Below, in pieces: positions 1-8,321 of a DNA stretch of 9,501 nt. Under the pieces are notes generated by a model, which saw only the letters and a list, made by a program, of their open reading frames with translations, made no database searches and was not told where the DNA came from. The stretch comes from Lautropia sp. (GTDB lineage Bacteria; Pseudomonadota; Gammaproteobacteria; Burkholderiales; Burkholderiaceae_E). A program made the translations under genes and the position numbers. Position 1 is the stretch's first letter; the number at the start of each line of letters is the position of its first letter. Location: assembly GCA_013813615.1 (NCBI GenBank), contig JACCRJ010000319.1, forward strand, positions 1 to 9,501, written 5' to 3'.

Positions 1-139
1 GGGTAGCGGCCGACCTGTCGAGCGCCAGGCTGCTCGGCACGGAGTCGCCCGGGCGTGCGGCATGAGATTCGCAGGAATTTTTGGTACACAAGATAGAGAG
101 GGTTGATAAGACAAAATGGGAAAAAGAGAACCACTGGCA

Positions 140-637
140 ATGGCTATGCCAACGCGGGTCCTGTTCGTTTGCATGGGCAACATCTGCCGGTCGCCGATGG
201 CGCACGGCGTTTTCCGCCACCTGGTGCGCCAGAGCGGCTTGGAAGACGTCGTGAAGATCGAATCGGCCGGCACCCATGCGTATCACGAAGGCGAACCTCC
301 GGATCGCCGGGCGCAGGCGGCAGCGATCAAGCGCGGCTATGACATCTCGGATCTGACCGCTCGCAAGGTGTCGGACACCGATTTCGACCAGTTCGACATG
401 ATCCTGGCAATGGACTGGGACAACCTGAGCCTGCTTCAGCACCAGGCAGCCAAGCGTCACCACCACAAGATCCAGCTGCTGATGCGCTTTGCCGGCGAAC
501 ACGAGTCCGCCACCATCCCGGATCCCTATCCGGCATCGGTGCAGGCTTTCGACCAGGCGCTCGACTACATCGAGGATGCCTGCTCCGGGCTGCTGGAAGT
601 GGCGCGTCGGCGTGCCACGCAGGTGGCTGCTGCCTGA
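140..637 (+). CDS. Low-molecular-weight protein-tyrosine-phosphatase
   Basis: Cytoplasmic phosphatase of the LMW-PTP family, which hydrolyses phosphotyrosine through a cysteinyl-phosphate intermediate. The N-terminus carries the P-loop signature CX5RS as VCMGNICRSP (Cys11 to Arg17 from this start), and the general-acid loop DPYP is at residues 128-131. Length of 165 aa is normal. Start choice: ATG 116, 140 and 146 are all in frame. The family normally begins just before the VLFVC strand, and ATG 140 has a purine run (121-130) nine bases upstream, so 140 (or 146) is preferred. ATG 116 would add an unconserved eight-residue leader. The gene sits about 230 bp ahead of iscR, a neighbourhood I associate with betaproteobacteria. 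A hairpin and the isc promoter separate the two, so it is probably its own transcript. Physiological substrate unknown; nothing here shows an exopolysaccharide kinase partner, which is common for bacterial LMW-PTPs. Family call is firm, role in Fe-S metabolism is not shown. Confidence 0.93.
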   Translation: MAMPTRVLFVCMGNICRSPMAHGVFRHLVRQSGLEDVVKIESAGTHAYHEGEPPDRRAQAAAIKRGYDISDLTARKVSDTDFDQFDMILAMDWDNLSLLQHQAAKRHHHKIQLLMRFAGEHESATIPDPYPASVQAFDQALDYIEDACSGLLEVARRRATQVAAA

Positions 638-705
638 CGGGACGTGCGGACGGCTGCCCCGGCAAGGGCCGCCACCAGGCAGGGGTGCCGCGGACACCTT
701 GCGTC

Positions 706-725
706 AGGGGCGCTTCGGCGCCCCT
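706..725 (+). terminator. UUCG-capped GC hairpin, terminator-like but without a T tract
   Basis: A perfect 8-bp stem (AGGGGCGC with GCGCCCCT) closes a TTCG loop, giving the very stable cUUCGg tetraloop. It lies 68 bp after the phosphatase stop and about 70 bp before the first IscR site, where a terminator is expected. No run of T follows on either strand, so it is not a canonical intrinsic terminator. It may stabilise the phosphatase mRNA 3' end or work with Rho. Confidence 0.45.
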
Positions 726-791
726 CGGCATTCATGCAAGCATTCCAGGTAGTGCGGCCGGCGATAGGCTTTCCTGATCGGCCTGATTAAG

Positions 792-816
792 ATTCTTGAC
801 TGATTCAGTCAAGTAA
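792..816 (+). promoter_or_regulatory. IscR Type 1 binding site, distal
   Basis: Matches 23 of 25 positions of the E. coli Type 1 consensus, whose half-sites are ATASYYGACTR and YAGTCRRSTAT. The core 795-813 is a perfect odd palindrome, CTTGACTGA-T-TCAGTCAAG. In E. coli, Type 1 sites are bound by 2Fe-2S IscR to repress its own operon. The position just upstream of the likely -10 element fits the same negative feedback here. Binding is inferred from sequence. Confidence 0.88.
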
Positions 817-828
817 TTGGCTTATACT
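796..828 (+). promoter_or_regulatory. Probable isc operon promoter
   Basis: The best -10 candidate is TATACT (823-828). TTGACT (796-801) resembles a -35 but lies 21 bp away, longer than ideal; with a 17-bp spacer the hexamer would be CTGATT (800-805), which is poor. Transcription would start near 835, leaving a leader of about 30 nt before iscR. Both hexamers are covered by the two IscR sites, as expected for a repressed promoter. The exact -35 is uncertain. Confidence 0.5.
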
Positions 829-848
829 TGACCATATCAATCTGGTAT
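824..848 (+). promoter_or_regulatory. IscR Type 1 binding site, proximal
   Basis: Matches 22 of 25 positions of the E. coli Type 1 consensus: left half ATACTTGACC, right half CAATCTGGTAT. It overlaps the predicted -10 and start point. Its centre is 32 bp from that of the distal site, about three helical turns, so two IscR dimers would sit on the same face of the DNA. The less symmetric right half suggests weaker binding than the distal site. Confidence 0.8.
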
Positions 849-865
849 TCATCAGTGAGGCAACT

Positions 866-1396
866 ATGCGTCTGACAACCAAGGGTCGTTTCGCGGTCAC
901 TGCGATGATCGATCTGGCCTTGCGCCAACACAATGGGCCGGTGACGCTGGCAGGCATCAGCCAGCGCCAGAAGATCTCCCTGTCCTATCTGGAACAGCTT
1001 TTCGGGAAGCTGCGCCGGCATGAGCTGGTGGAAAGCACGCGAGGGCCGGGCGGCGGCTACTCGCTGGCCCGCTCCACCCGGGAAGTCAGCGTCTCGGACA
1101 TCATCTTCGCGGTGGATGAACCGCTGGATGCCACCCAGTGCGCCGGCAAGCAGGACTGCCAGGAAGACGGTCCGTGCATGACGCACGAGCTCTGGTCGAC
1201 GCTGAACAAGCGGATGATCGACTACCTGGATTCGGTCTCCCTGCAGGACCTGGTGGACCAGCAGCGCGCCCGCGACCAGAAGGCGCCGACCAAGCAGATC
1301 TCGGTGCTGCGCGAACACCGCGCCGCACTGGAGTTGCCGACGTCGACGCTGCAGCCGATTGATGCCGACGGCACCCGGTTGAACAACGCCACCTGA
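866..1396 (+). CDS. iscR: Fe-S cluster-sensing transcriptional regulator IscR
   Basis: Rrf2-family regulator of Fe-S biogenesis. The N-terminal winged helix-turn-helix (about residues 1-75) is closely similar to E. coli IscR, including MRLTTKGRFAVTAM, the ISLSYLEQLF recognition region and the RGPGGGY wing. The cluster ligands Cys92, Cys98, Cys104 and His107 are at the same numbers as in E. coli, so it should bind a 2Fe-2S cluster. The apo form is expected to act on Type 2 sites and the holo form on Type 1 sites. At 176 aa it is slightly longer than the E. coli protein (162 aa), with a divergent C-terminus ending in NNAT. ATG 866 is preceded by GAGG (857-860) at five bases. First gene of the isc operon; the two Type 1 sites just upstream imply autorepression. 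The stop codon lies inside a triplicated 15-bp repeat. Confidence 0.98.
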   Translation: MRLTTKGRFAVTAMIDLALRQHNGPVTLAGISQRQKISLSYLEQLFGKLRRHELVESTRGPGGGYSLARSTREVSVSDIIFAVDEPLDATQCAGKQDCQEDGPCMTHELWSTLNKRMIDYLDSVSLQDLVDQQRARDQKAPTKQISVLREHRAALELPTSTLQPIDADGTRLNNAT

Positions 1397-1425
1397 AACA
1401 ACGCCACTTGAAACAACGCCACTGA
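1382..1425 (+). repeat. Three tandem 15-bp units across the iscR stop
   Basis: Units AACAACGCCACYTGA occur at 1382-1396 and 1397-1411, and a 14-bp copy lacking one base is at 1412-1425. The first unit encodes the last four residues of IscR (NNAT) plus the stop. The second repeats NNAT-stop in the same frame. The third lost a base and so its stop in that frame. It fills most of the 47-bp iscR-iscS spacer and looks like slippage duplication. Confidence 0.95.
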
Positions 1426-1443
1426 ACGGACCCCGGAAAACGC

Positions 1444-2652
1444 ATGTCTCAGCCAATCTATCTTGATTATTCCGCAACCACACCGGTCGATCCGCGGGTT
1501 GCCGACAAGATGATTCCGTATTTGCGGGAGCAGTTCGGCAATCCGGCATCGCGCAGCCATTCCTACGGCTGGGTAGCGGAGAAGGCGGTGGAGGATGCGC
1601 GTGGGGAAGTCGCTGCGCTGGTCAATTGCGACCCGCGGGAAATCGTCTGGACGTCCGGGGCTACCGAGGCAATCAACCTCGCGCTGAAGGGCGCCGCCAA
1701 CTTCTACCAGGAGCGCGGCAAACACCTGATCACCGTCAAGACGGAACACAAGGCGACCCTGGACACGATGCGCGAGCTCGAGCGCCAGGGATTCGAAGTA
1801 ACCTACCTCGACGTGCAGGAAGACGGCCTGCTGGACCTGGAGGCGCTGAAGGCGGCCCTGCGGCCGGACACGGTGCTGGTTTCGATCATGATGGTGAACA
1901 ACGAGATCGGCGTGATCCAGGACATTGCCGCCATCGGCGAAATGCTGCGTGAACGCAAGATCATCTTCCATGTCGATTCCGCACAGGCCACCGGCAAAGT
2001 CGCCATCGACCTGCAGGCCCTGAAAGTCGACCTGATGAGCTTCTCCGCCCATAAGACCTACGGTCCCAAAGGCATCGGCGCCTTGTTCGTGCGGCGCAAG
2101 CCGCGGGTGCGGATCGAGGCGCAGGTTCACGGTGGTGGCCATGAGCGCGGCATGCGCTCCGGCACGCTGGCGACGCACCAGATCGCCGGCATGGGCGAGG
2201 CGTTCAGACTGGCGCGCCTGGAGATGAACGAAGAGAACGAGCGGATCCGCCGCCTGCGGGACCGCTTGTGGAACGGCCTGGCGGACATCGAAGAAATCTA
2301 CCTCAACGGTGACATGACGCAGCGGGTTGCTCACAACCTCAACGTGAGCTTCAACTACGTCGAAGGCGAGTCGCTGATCATGGCGGTGAAGGGCATTGCG
2401 GTCTCATCGGGTTCGGCCTGCACGTCGGCAAGCCTCGAGCCATCCTATGTGCTGCGCGCACTCGGGCGCAGCGATGAACTGGCACACAGCTCCATCCGGT
2501 TCACGATCGGCCGCTTCACGACCGAATCGGACGTGGATTTCACCGTCGAGCTGATGAAGAGCAAGGTCGGCAAGCTGCGCGAGATGTCGCCGCTTTGGGA
2601 GATGGTCCAGGACGGCATCGATATCAATTCGGTGCAGTGGGCCGCTCATTAA
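1444..2652 (+). CDS. iscS: Cysteine desulfurase IscS
   Basis: PLP-dependent class V aminotransferase-fold enzyme that converts cysteine to alanine and holds the sulfur as a persulfide for IscU and other acceptors. Nearly collinear with E. coli IscS (402 against 404 aa), from [16 protein letters not shown] at the N-terminus to the closing WAAH. The PLP Schiff-base lysine is Lys204 in [12 protein letters not shown]. His102 (TEHK), Asp178 and Gln181 match the cofactor-contacting residues. The catalytic persulfide cysteine is Cys326 in the mobile loop [15 protein letters not shown]. That long loop marks a group I, housekeeping-type desulfurase rather than a SufS type. ATG 1444 matches the family start; the ribosome site is weak (GGA-rich stretch 1428-1437). 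It follows iscR by 47 bp containing a tandem repeat, and precedes iscU by 26 bp. Confidence 0.99.
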   Translation: MSQPIYLDYSATTPVDPRVADKMIPYLREQFGNPASRSHSYGWVAEKAVEDARGEVAALVNCDPREIVWTSGATEAINLALKGAANFYQERGKHLITVKTEHKATLDTMRELERQGFEVTYLDVQEDGLLDLEALKAALRPDTVLVSIMMVNNEIGVIQDIAAIGEMLRERKIIFHVDSAQATGKVAIDLQALKVDLMSFSAHKTYGPKGIGALFVRRKPRVRIEAQVHGGGHERGMRSGTLATHQIAGMGEAFRLARLEMNEENERIRRLRDRLWNGLADIEEIYLNGDMTQRVAHNLNVSFNYVEGESLIMAVKGIAVSSGSACTSASLEPSYVLRALGRSDELAHSSIRFTIGRFTTESDVDFTVELMKSKVGKLREMSPLWEMVQDGIDINSVQWAAH

Positions 2653-2678
2653 CTGGTTAGTGTTGAAGGAGTACGGAA

Positions 2679-3134
2679 ATGGCATACAGTGAAAAGGTCG
2701 TGGACCACTACGAGAACCCGCGCAACGTCGGCTCGATGGACAAGGGCGACTCGACCGTGGGCACCGGCATGGTCGGTGCGCCTGCCTGCGGCGACGTGAT
2801 GAAATTGCAGATCAAGGTCGGCGCCGACGGCGTGATCGAAGACGCGAAGTTCAAGACCTACGGTTGCGGCTCTGCCATTGCGTCGTCGTCGCTGGTGACG
2901 GAGTGGGTCAAGGGCAAATCGCTGGACGAAGCGATGTCCATCCGCAATACGCAGATCGCGGAAGAACTGGCATTGCCGCCGGTCAAGATCCATTGCTCGA
3001 TCCTCGCGGAAGACGCGATCAAGGCGGCGGTGCAGGACTATCGCACCAAGCATCCGCAGGCTGCTGCCGCGGTTGCTGCGGCAGCTACCGCGCCGGCGCA
3101 GGCGGCTGTCCAGGCAGCCAAGCGCGCGGCCTGA
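2679..3134 (+). CDS. iscU: Fe-S cluster scaffold protein IscU
   Basis: Scaffold on which 2Fe-2S clusters are assembled with sulfur from IscS and released with HscB/HscA help. Cluster-site residues Cys37, Asp39, Cys63, His105 and Cys106 are all present at E. coli numbering. The HscA recognition motif LPPVK is at residues 99-103, directly before the IHC ligand loop. The first ~127 residues align with the usual 128-aa protein. Residues 128-151 form an extra tail, almost all alanine with Gln, Pro and Val and ending in KRAA, which is not part of the canonical fold. The ribosome site is the strongest in the operon, AAGGAG (2666-2671) seven bases before ATG, fitting a protein needed in quantity. The stop is six bases before iscA, which suggests translational coupling. 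Confidence 0.98.
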   Translation: MAYSEKVVDHYENPRNVGSMDKGDSTVGTGMVGAPACGDVMKLQIKVGADGVIEDAKFKTYGCGSAIASSSLVTEWVKGKSLDEAMSIRNTQIAEELALPPVKIHCSILAEDAIKAAVQDYRTKHPQAAAAVAAAATAPAQAAVQAAKRAA

Positions 3135-3140
3135 CGAGCC

Positions 3141-3464
3141 ATGGCGATATCGCTGACTCCGGCGGCTGCATCGCATATCGTGCGGTACCTTGCCCGTCGC
3201 GGCAAGGGAATCGGACTGCGGCTGGGCGTGAAAACGACCGGCTGCTCCGGGTTGGCCTACAAGCTCGAATACGCTGACGCGCTGCAACCCGAGGACGTGG
3301 TCTTCGAAAGCAAGGGCATCAAGGTTCTGGTGGACCCGAAGAGCCTCGCCTACATCGATGGCACGGAGCTGGACTTCGGCAGGGACGGTCTCAACGAAGG
3401 CTTCAAGTTCAACAATCCGAACGTTCAAAGCGAGTGCGGTTGCGGCGAATCTTTCCAGGTCTGA
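3141..3464 (+). CDS. iscA: A-type Fe-S carrier protein IscA
   Basis: HesB/YadR-type A-type carrier thought to receive clusters or iron from the IscU machinery and pass them to apo-targets, particularly for 4Fe-4S maturation. Length of 107 aa is the family norm. The three conserved cysteines, Cys35 (TTGCSGLAY), Cys99 and Cys101 (ECGCGESF), are at E. coli positions. Other family marks are GLRLGVK near residue 25 and the FNNPN stretch before the last cysteines. Position between iscU and hscB makes it IscA rather than ErpA or SufA. ATG 3141 lies six bases after the iscU stop with no strong ribosome site of its own, so coupled translation from iscU is likely. Confidence 0.98.
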   Translation: MAISLTPAAASHIVRYLARRGKGIGLRLGVKTTGCSGLAYKLEYADALQPEDVVFESKGIKVLVDPKSLAYIDGTELDFGRDGLNEGFKFNNPNVQSECGCGESFQV

Positions 3465-3477
3465 TCACGCCGTCGTC

Positions 3478-4017
3478 GTGAGTAGCGCGCAACCCCGCAC
3501 ACCCCGTACGCACTTCGAACTCTTCGGACTGCAGCCCGTCTTCGATCTGCCCCAGGCGGATCTGGCCGACCGGTTCCGGCGTTACCAGGCGGCGGTGCAT
3601 CCTGACCGCTACGCTGCCGGCAGCGATGCGGAGCGGCGGCTGGCGCTGCACCTGGCGGCCAACGGCAATGAAGCCTACCGCGTCCTCTCCGACGATACCA
3701 GCCGCGCCGCCTATCTGTGTGAAGTCAACGGTGCACCGATCGATGCCGAACGCAATACCGCGATGCCGGCGGATTTCCTGGCGCGGCAGATGCAATGGCG
3801 CGAATCCATAGACGATGTCCGCGGGGCCGGCGCGCGGGAACTCGCGCTCGAGCTGTCGGGCCGGCTCAATGCGGAGCGGGACCGGGCGCTGACGCAGGTG
3901 AGCGAGCTGATCGACCGCACGCGTGATTTCGCGCAGGCGGCGATGCTGGTACGACAACTGATGTTCTACGACAAGCTGCAGTCGGAACTGCGGCAGGTGC
4001 TGCGCCGCCAACCCTGA
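3478..4017 (+). CDS. hscB: Fe-S assembly J-domain co-chaperone HscB
   Basis: J-type co-chaperone that binds IscU and stimulates the ATPase of HscA. The J domain (about residues 12-80) opens with HFELFGLQP, typical of HscB, and carries the essential HPD at 41-43 followed by RYAAGS. The C-terminal half is a helical IscU-binding region ending in [16 protein letters not shown], similar to the VRKLRFLDKL region of E. coli. Predicted 179 aa against 171 in E. coli. The start is inferred: GTG 3478 is the only start codon in frame between the iscA stop and the conserved domain. It lacks a good ribosome site, so expression probably depends on readthrough of ribosomes from iscA, 13 bp upstream. The reading frame is open further upstream, but that part overlaps iscA and has no HscB similarity. 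Confidence 0.96.
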   Translation: MSSAQPRTPRTHFELFGLQPVFDLPQADLADRFRRYQAAVHPDRYAAGSDAERRLALHLAANGNEAYRVLSDDTSRAAYLCEVNGAPIDAERNTAMPADFLARQMQWRESIDDVRGAGARELALELSGRLNAERDRALTQVSELIDRTRDFAQAAMLVRQLMFYDKLQSELRQVLRRQP

Positions 4018-4054
4018 GGCGAGGTTGCCCAACCCGCAAGAATCCCCGAACAAC

Positions 4055-6112
4055 ATGGCCCTACTGCAGATTTCCGAACCCGGCATGTCGCCCGACCCGC
4101 ACCAGCGGCGGGTGGCGGTCGGCATCGACCTCGGGACCTCGAATTCGCTGGTCGCCGCGGTGCGTTCGGGTGCGGTCGACGTCCTGGTGGATCACGCGGG
4201 CGAGCCGCTGCTGCCGTCAGTGGTGCAGTACCGCGTCGATGCGCCGCCGGTGGTCGGCGCGCCGGCGGCCGCTCGGATCGCCCACGATCCGCACAACGTG
4301 GTGGCGTCGGTAAAGCGGCTGATGGGTCGCGGCTACCGCGACGCGATTGCCCAGCGCTATCCCTACGACCTGGCGGACGCGCACGGGACGGTTGCGATCC
4401 GCACCGCCGCCGGCCTTCGCACGCCGGTGGAAGTGTCGGCGGAGATCCTTCGCACGCTGCGCCTGCGGGCTGAAGCGTCGCTGGGGCTGGGCAGCGGGGA
4501 ACTGGCCGGCGCGGTGATCACCGTCCCGGCCTATTTCGACGACGCGCAGCGCCAGGCGACCAAGGATGCCGCCCAACTCGCCGGCCTGGAGGTCCTGCGC
4601 CTGCTCAACGAACCGACGGCCGCGGCGGTTGCGTACGGCCTCGACCAGCACAGCCAGGGCATCTTCGCCGTCTACGACCTCGGCGGCGGCACCTTCGACC
4701 TGTCGATCCTGCGGCTGACCCGCGGCGTGTTCGAGGTGATCGCCACCTCGGGTGACGTCCTGCTCGGCGGAGACGATTTCGACCAGCTCCTCGCCGACGA
4801 CTTCTGCCGCCATCATGAGCTCGGGCTCGCGCAGGAACTCGCGGCCGCCGATCCGCATCTCTGGCGCGCGCTGATGAACGCGGCCCGGGCGGCAAAGGAG
4901 CGGCTCACCACGTCGAGCACTGCCGTGATGGAAGTGCGGTGGGGCGACGCGGGGCGGCCGGATCGGGCGGAGCAGAACGGCGAAGTCCTGCGCCTGGCGG
5001 TGTCCCGGGAGCGCTTTGCGGAACTCGTCGACCCGCTCGTTCAGCGGACGCTGGCGATCTGCCGCGAGGCGCTGGCGGACGCCGAGTTCGAAACGAAGGA
5101 GGTCGACGGCGTGGTGCTCGTGGGCGGCTCGACCCGCATGCCGGTGATCCGTGCGGCGGTCGAGCAGTTCTTCGGGAAGGTGCCGTACACCGGGCTCGAC
5201 CCTGACCAGGTGGTGGCCATCGGCGCCGCCATGCAGGCCAACCAGCTGGCGGGCCATCGCAGCGGCGACGACGACTGGCTGCTGCTGGACGTGATTCCGC
5301 TCTCGCTGGGGCTGGAGACGATGGGCGGGCTGGTGGAGAAGATCATCCCGCGCAACTCGACGATCCCGCTGGCGAAGGCGCAGGAATTCACCACCTATCG
5401 CGACGGCCAGACGGCGATGGCGATTCACATCGTGCAGGGCGAGCGGGAGCTGGTCGACGATTGCCGATCGCTGGCCCGCTTCGAATTGCGCTCGATTCCG
5501 CCAATGGTGGCCGGCAGCGCCAGGATCCGTGTCACCTTCCAGGTGGACGCAGACGGCCTCCTCTCGGTCGCCGCGCGGGAGCAGACCAGCGGCGTGGAGG
5601 CGTCGGTCGTGGTGAAGCCGACGTACGGGCTTGCCGACACCGACATCGAGCGGATGCTGCAGGAGTCGTTCGGCTCGGCCAAGACCGACATGTACCTGAG
5701 AGCGGTGCGCGAGTTGCAGGTGGACGCGGACCGCCTGATCGAAGCGACCCAGTCCGCCCTCAACCAGGACGGCGACCTGCTCGAGGACGACGTGCGCCGG
5801 CAGATCGAGCACCAGATGAAGCACCTGAAGACGCTGTCGCGGGGCAACCCCGACGCTGAGCCCGGCACGGTGCCCGCCGAGGCTCGAGCTACCGATGGCG
5901 GCGGCGGCAACGGCGGCAACGGCGGCAACGGCGGCAACGATTACCGGACCCTGCTGAAGGACGAGACCGACAAGCTCGCCGGGCTGACCGACAGCTTCGC
6001 CGAGCTGCGGATGGATCGCGCGATCAGCCGCGCGCTGTCGGGCAGGACGATTTCGGAACTGAGCGCCGACGGCGGCTCCTTCCAGCCGCACCCCCACGCG
6101 CCCCTACCGTAG
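4055..6112 (+). CDS. hscA: Fe-S assembly Hsp70 chaperone HscA
   Basis: Specialised Hsp70 that, with HscB and ATP, acts on the LPPVK motif of IscU to promote cluster transfer. The ATPase domain shows phosphate loop 1 GIDLGTSNS (23-31), [12 protein letters not shown], phosphate loop 2 [10 protein letters not shown] (206-215) and the adenosine motif [11 protein letters not shown] (353-363). The linker and substrate domain include [17 protein letters not shown] and [17 protein letters not shown] 4055 gives [10 protein letters not shown], the same N-terminus as E. coli HscA. An in-frame TTG at 4025 has a better-placed GAGG and would add ten residues, so it remains possible. At 685 aa it exceeds the 616 aa of E. 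coli. Much of the excess is a Gly/Asn linker in the helical lid (615-628) and a Pro/His-rich tail after the usual C-terminus. Both DnaK-type motifs and context exclude plain DnaK. Confidence 0.97.
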   Translation: MALLQISEPGMSPDPHQRRVAVGIDLGTSNSLVAAVRSGAVDVLVDHAGEPLLPSVVQYRVDAPPVVGAPAAARIAHDPHNVVASVKRLMGRGYRDAIAQRYPYDLADAHGTVAIRTAAGLRTPVEVSAEILRTLRLRAEASLGLGSGELAGAVITVPAYFDDAQRQATKDAAQLAGLEVLRLLNEPTAAAVAYGLDQHSQGIFAVYDLGGGTFDLSILRLTRGVFEVIATSGDVLLGGDDFDQLLADDFCRHHELGLAQELAAADPHLWRALMNAARAAKERLTTSSTAVMEVRWGDAGRPDRAEQNGEVLRLAVSRERFAELVDPLVQRTLAICREALADAEFETKEVDGVVLVGGSTRMPVIRAAVEQFFGKVPYTGLDPDQVVAIGAAMQANQLAGHRSGDDDWLLLDVIPLSLGLETMGGLVEKIIPRNSTIPLAKAQEFTTYRDGQTAMAIHIVQGERELVDDCRSLARFELRSIPPMVAGSARIRVTFQVDADGLLSVAAREQTSGVEASVVVKPTYGLADTDIERMLQESFGSAKTDMYLRAVRELQVDADRLIEATQSALNQDGDLLEDDVRRQIEHQMKHLKTLSRGNPDAEPGTVPAEARATDGGGGNGGNGGNGGNDYRTLLKDETDKLAGLTDSFAELRMDRAISRALSGRTISELSADGGSFQPHPHAPLP
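5903..5938 (+). repeat. In-frame 9-bp microsatellite in hscA
   Basis: Four perfect copies of GGCGGCAAC, preceded by two further GGC codons (5897-5902), encode GGGGNGGNGGNGGN in the HscA lid region. The unit is a multiple of three, so gain or loss of copies by slippage would change linker length without a frameshift. E. coli HscA has no counterpart here. Confidence 0.95.
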
Positions 6113-6122
6113 ACAGGAAGCC

Positions 6123-6464
6123 GTGCCGACCATCAAGATCCTGCCTCATCCCGATCTCTGCCCCGAGGGCAGGACCATCGAGGCGAAGCCCGGCCTCTCG
6201 CTGTGCGAGGCCCTGCTGGAAGCGGACGTGGAGATCGAGCACGCCTGTGCGATGTCCTGCGCGTGCACCACCTGCCATGTGATCGTCCGCGATGGCTTCG
6301 ATGATCTGCCGATGTCCGGCGACGACGAGGACGACCTGCTCGACATGGCCTGGGGCCTGACGCCCCAGTCCCGGTTGTCCTGCCAGGTGCCGATCGAAGA
6401 CGACACCGACCTCACCATCGAGATTCCTCGCTACACCATCAACCATGCTCGCGAAGAGCACTAG
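6123..6464 (+). CDS. fdx: ISC-type 2Fe-2S ferredoxin
   Basis: Adrenodoxin-like ferredoxin that supplies electrons for cluster assembly on IscU/IscS. Cluster ligands are Cys42, Cys48, Cys51 and Cys87, within HACAMSCACTTC and SRLSCQ; Cys46 is the extra cysteine also conserved in E. coli Fdx. The C-terminal IPRYTINHAREEH is nearly identical to E. coli, and that tail is typical of the isc ferredoxin. Length 113 aa against 111. Start is GTG 6123, giving PTIKILPHPDLCP as in the family. AGGAAG (6115-6120) lies very close to the GTG, leaving a short spacer. The gene follows hscA by 10 bp, which suggests coupling. Confidence 0.98.
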   Translation: MPTIKILPHPDLCPEGRTIEAKPGLSLCEALLEADVEIEHACAMSCACTTCHVIVRDGFDDLPMSGDDEDDLLDMAWGLTPQSRLSCQVPIEDDTDLTIEIPRYTINHAREEH

Positions 6465-6465
6465 G

Positions 6466-6497
6466 GCACCCGCATGACTAGGACCGCACCCGCATGA
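6466..6497 (+). repeat. Duplicated 12-bp start-codon element before iscX
   Basis: GCACCCGCATGA occurs at 6466-6477 and again at 6486-6497, 20 bp apart. The second copy contains the iscX ATG. The first contains another ATG (6474) in a different frame, which opens a seven-codon reading frame (MTRTAPA) whose TGA (6495-6497) overlaps the iscX ATG as ATGA. The arrangement could couple translation, or simply be a duplication scar. Confidence 0.85.
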
Positions 6498-6688
6498 AGT
6501 GGACCGATACGCTCGAGATCGCGTCGGCGCTGGCCGAATCGCATCCGGATGTCGACCCGGCAACCATCCGCTTCACGGAATTGCGCCGCTACGTGCTGGA
6601 GCTCGAGGGCTTCAACGACGATCCGGCGCACTCCGGCGAGCGGATCCTGGAGGCGATCCAGCAGGCCTGGATCGAAGAGCTGCAGTAG
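6494..6688 (+). CDS. iscX: Fe-S assembly accessory protein IscX
   Basis: Small acidic protein (64 aa; E. coli IscX has 66) that binds IscS at the site shared with frataxin and tunes desulfurase activity in response to iron. The sequence MKWTDTLEIASALAESHPD, then DPATIRFTEL, then LEGFNDDP and a final WIEELQ follows E. coli IscX throughout, including the Asp/Glu-rich surface proposed to hold iron. ATG 6494 is preceded by AGGA (6480-6483) at ten bases and sits in a duplicated element. Last gene of the isc operon, 29 bp after fdx. It ends 52 bp from the convergent lysS stop, with no clear intrinsic terminator between. Confidence 0.97.
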   Translation: MKWTDTLEIASALAESHPDVDPATIRFTELRRYVLELEGFNDDPAHSGERILEAIQQAWIEELQ

Positions 6689-6740
6689 CAGCGCGCAGGC
6701 CCACGTCCGCCTCGGGCCGGTGCCGGTCGGATCGTCCGCC

Positions 6741-8273
<1,533 letters not shown>

Positions 8274-8321
8274 GTCGACCTTCCTTCGCGTGGGACACTG
8301 TTTGCCAATCCCGACCGCTCC

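Noticed and set aside
3..65. Possible C-terminal end of an upstream gene, open frame ending at TGA 63-65
   Set aside because: Only 20 residues (VAADLSSARLLGTESPGRAA), no recognisable family, and another frame is also open through this stretch, so coding cannot be decided.
81..110. Possible phosphatase promoter, TTGGTA (81-86) and GATAAG (105-110) with an 18-bp spacer
   Set aside because: Each hexamer matches only four of six consensus positions, which is common by chance; it would fit a start at 140 or 146 but is not strong evidence.
1222..2334. A 370-codon open frame on the - strand opposite iscR-iscS
   Set aside because: Antisense to IscS with no recognisable motifs; the repeat at 1382-1425 merely appears in it as a FQVAL-type repeat.
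4217..6097. A 626-codon open frame on the - strand opposite hscA
   Set aside because: Antisense shadow of a well-conserved chaperone gene; Arg/His/Gly-rich composition, no domain.
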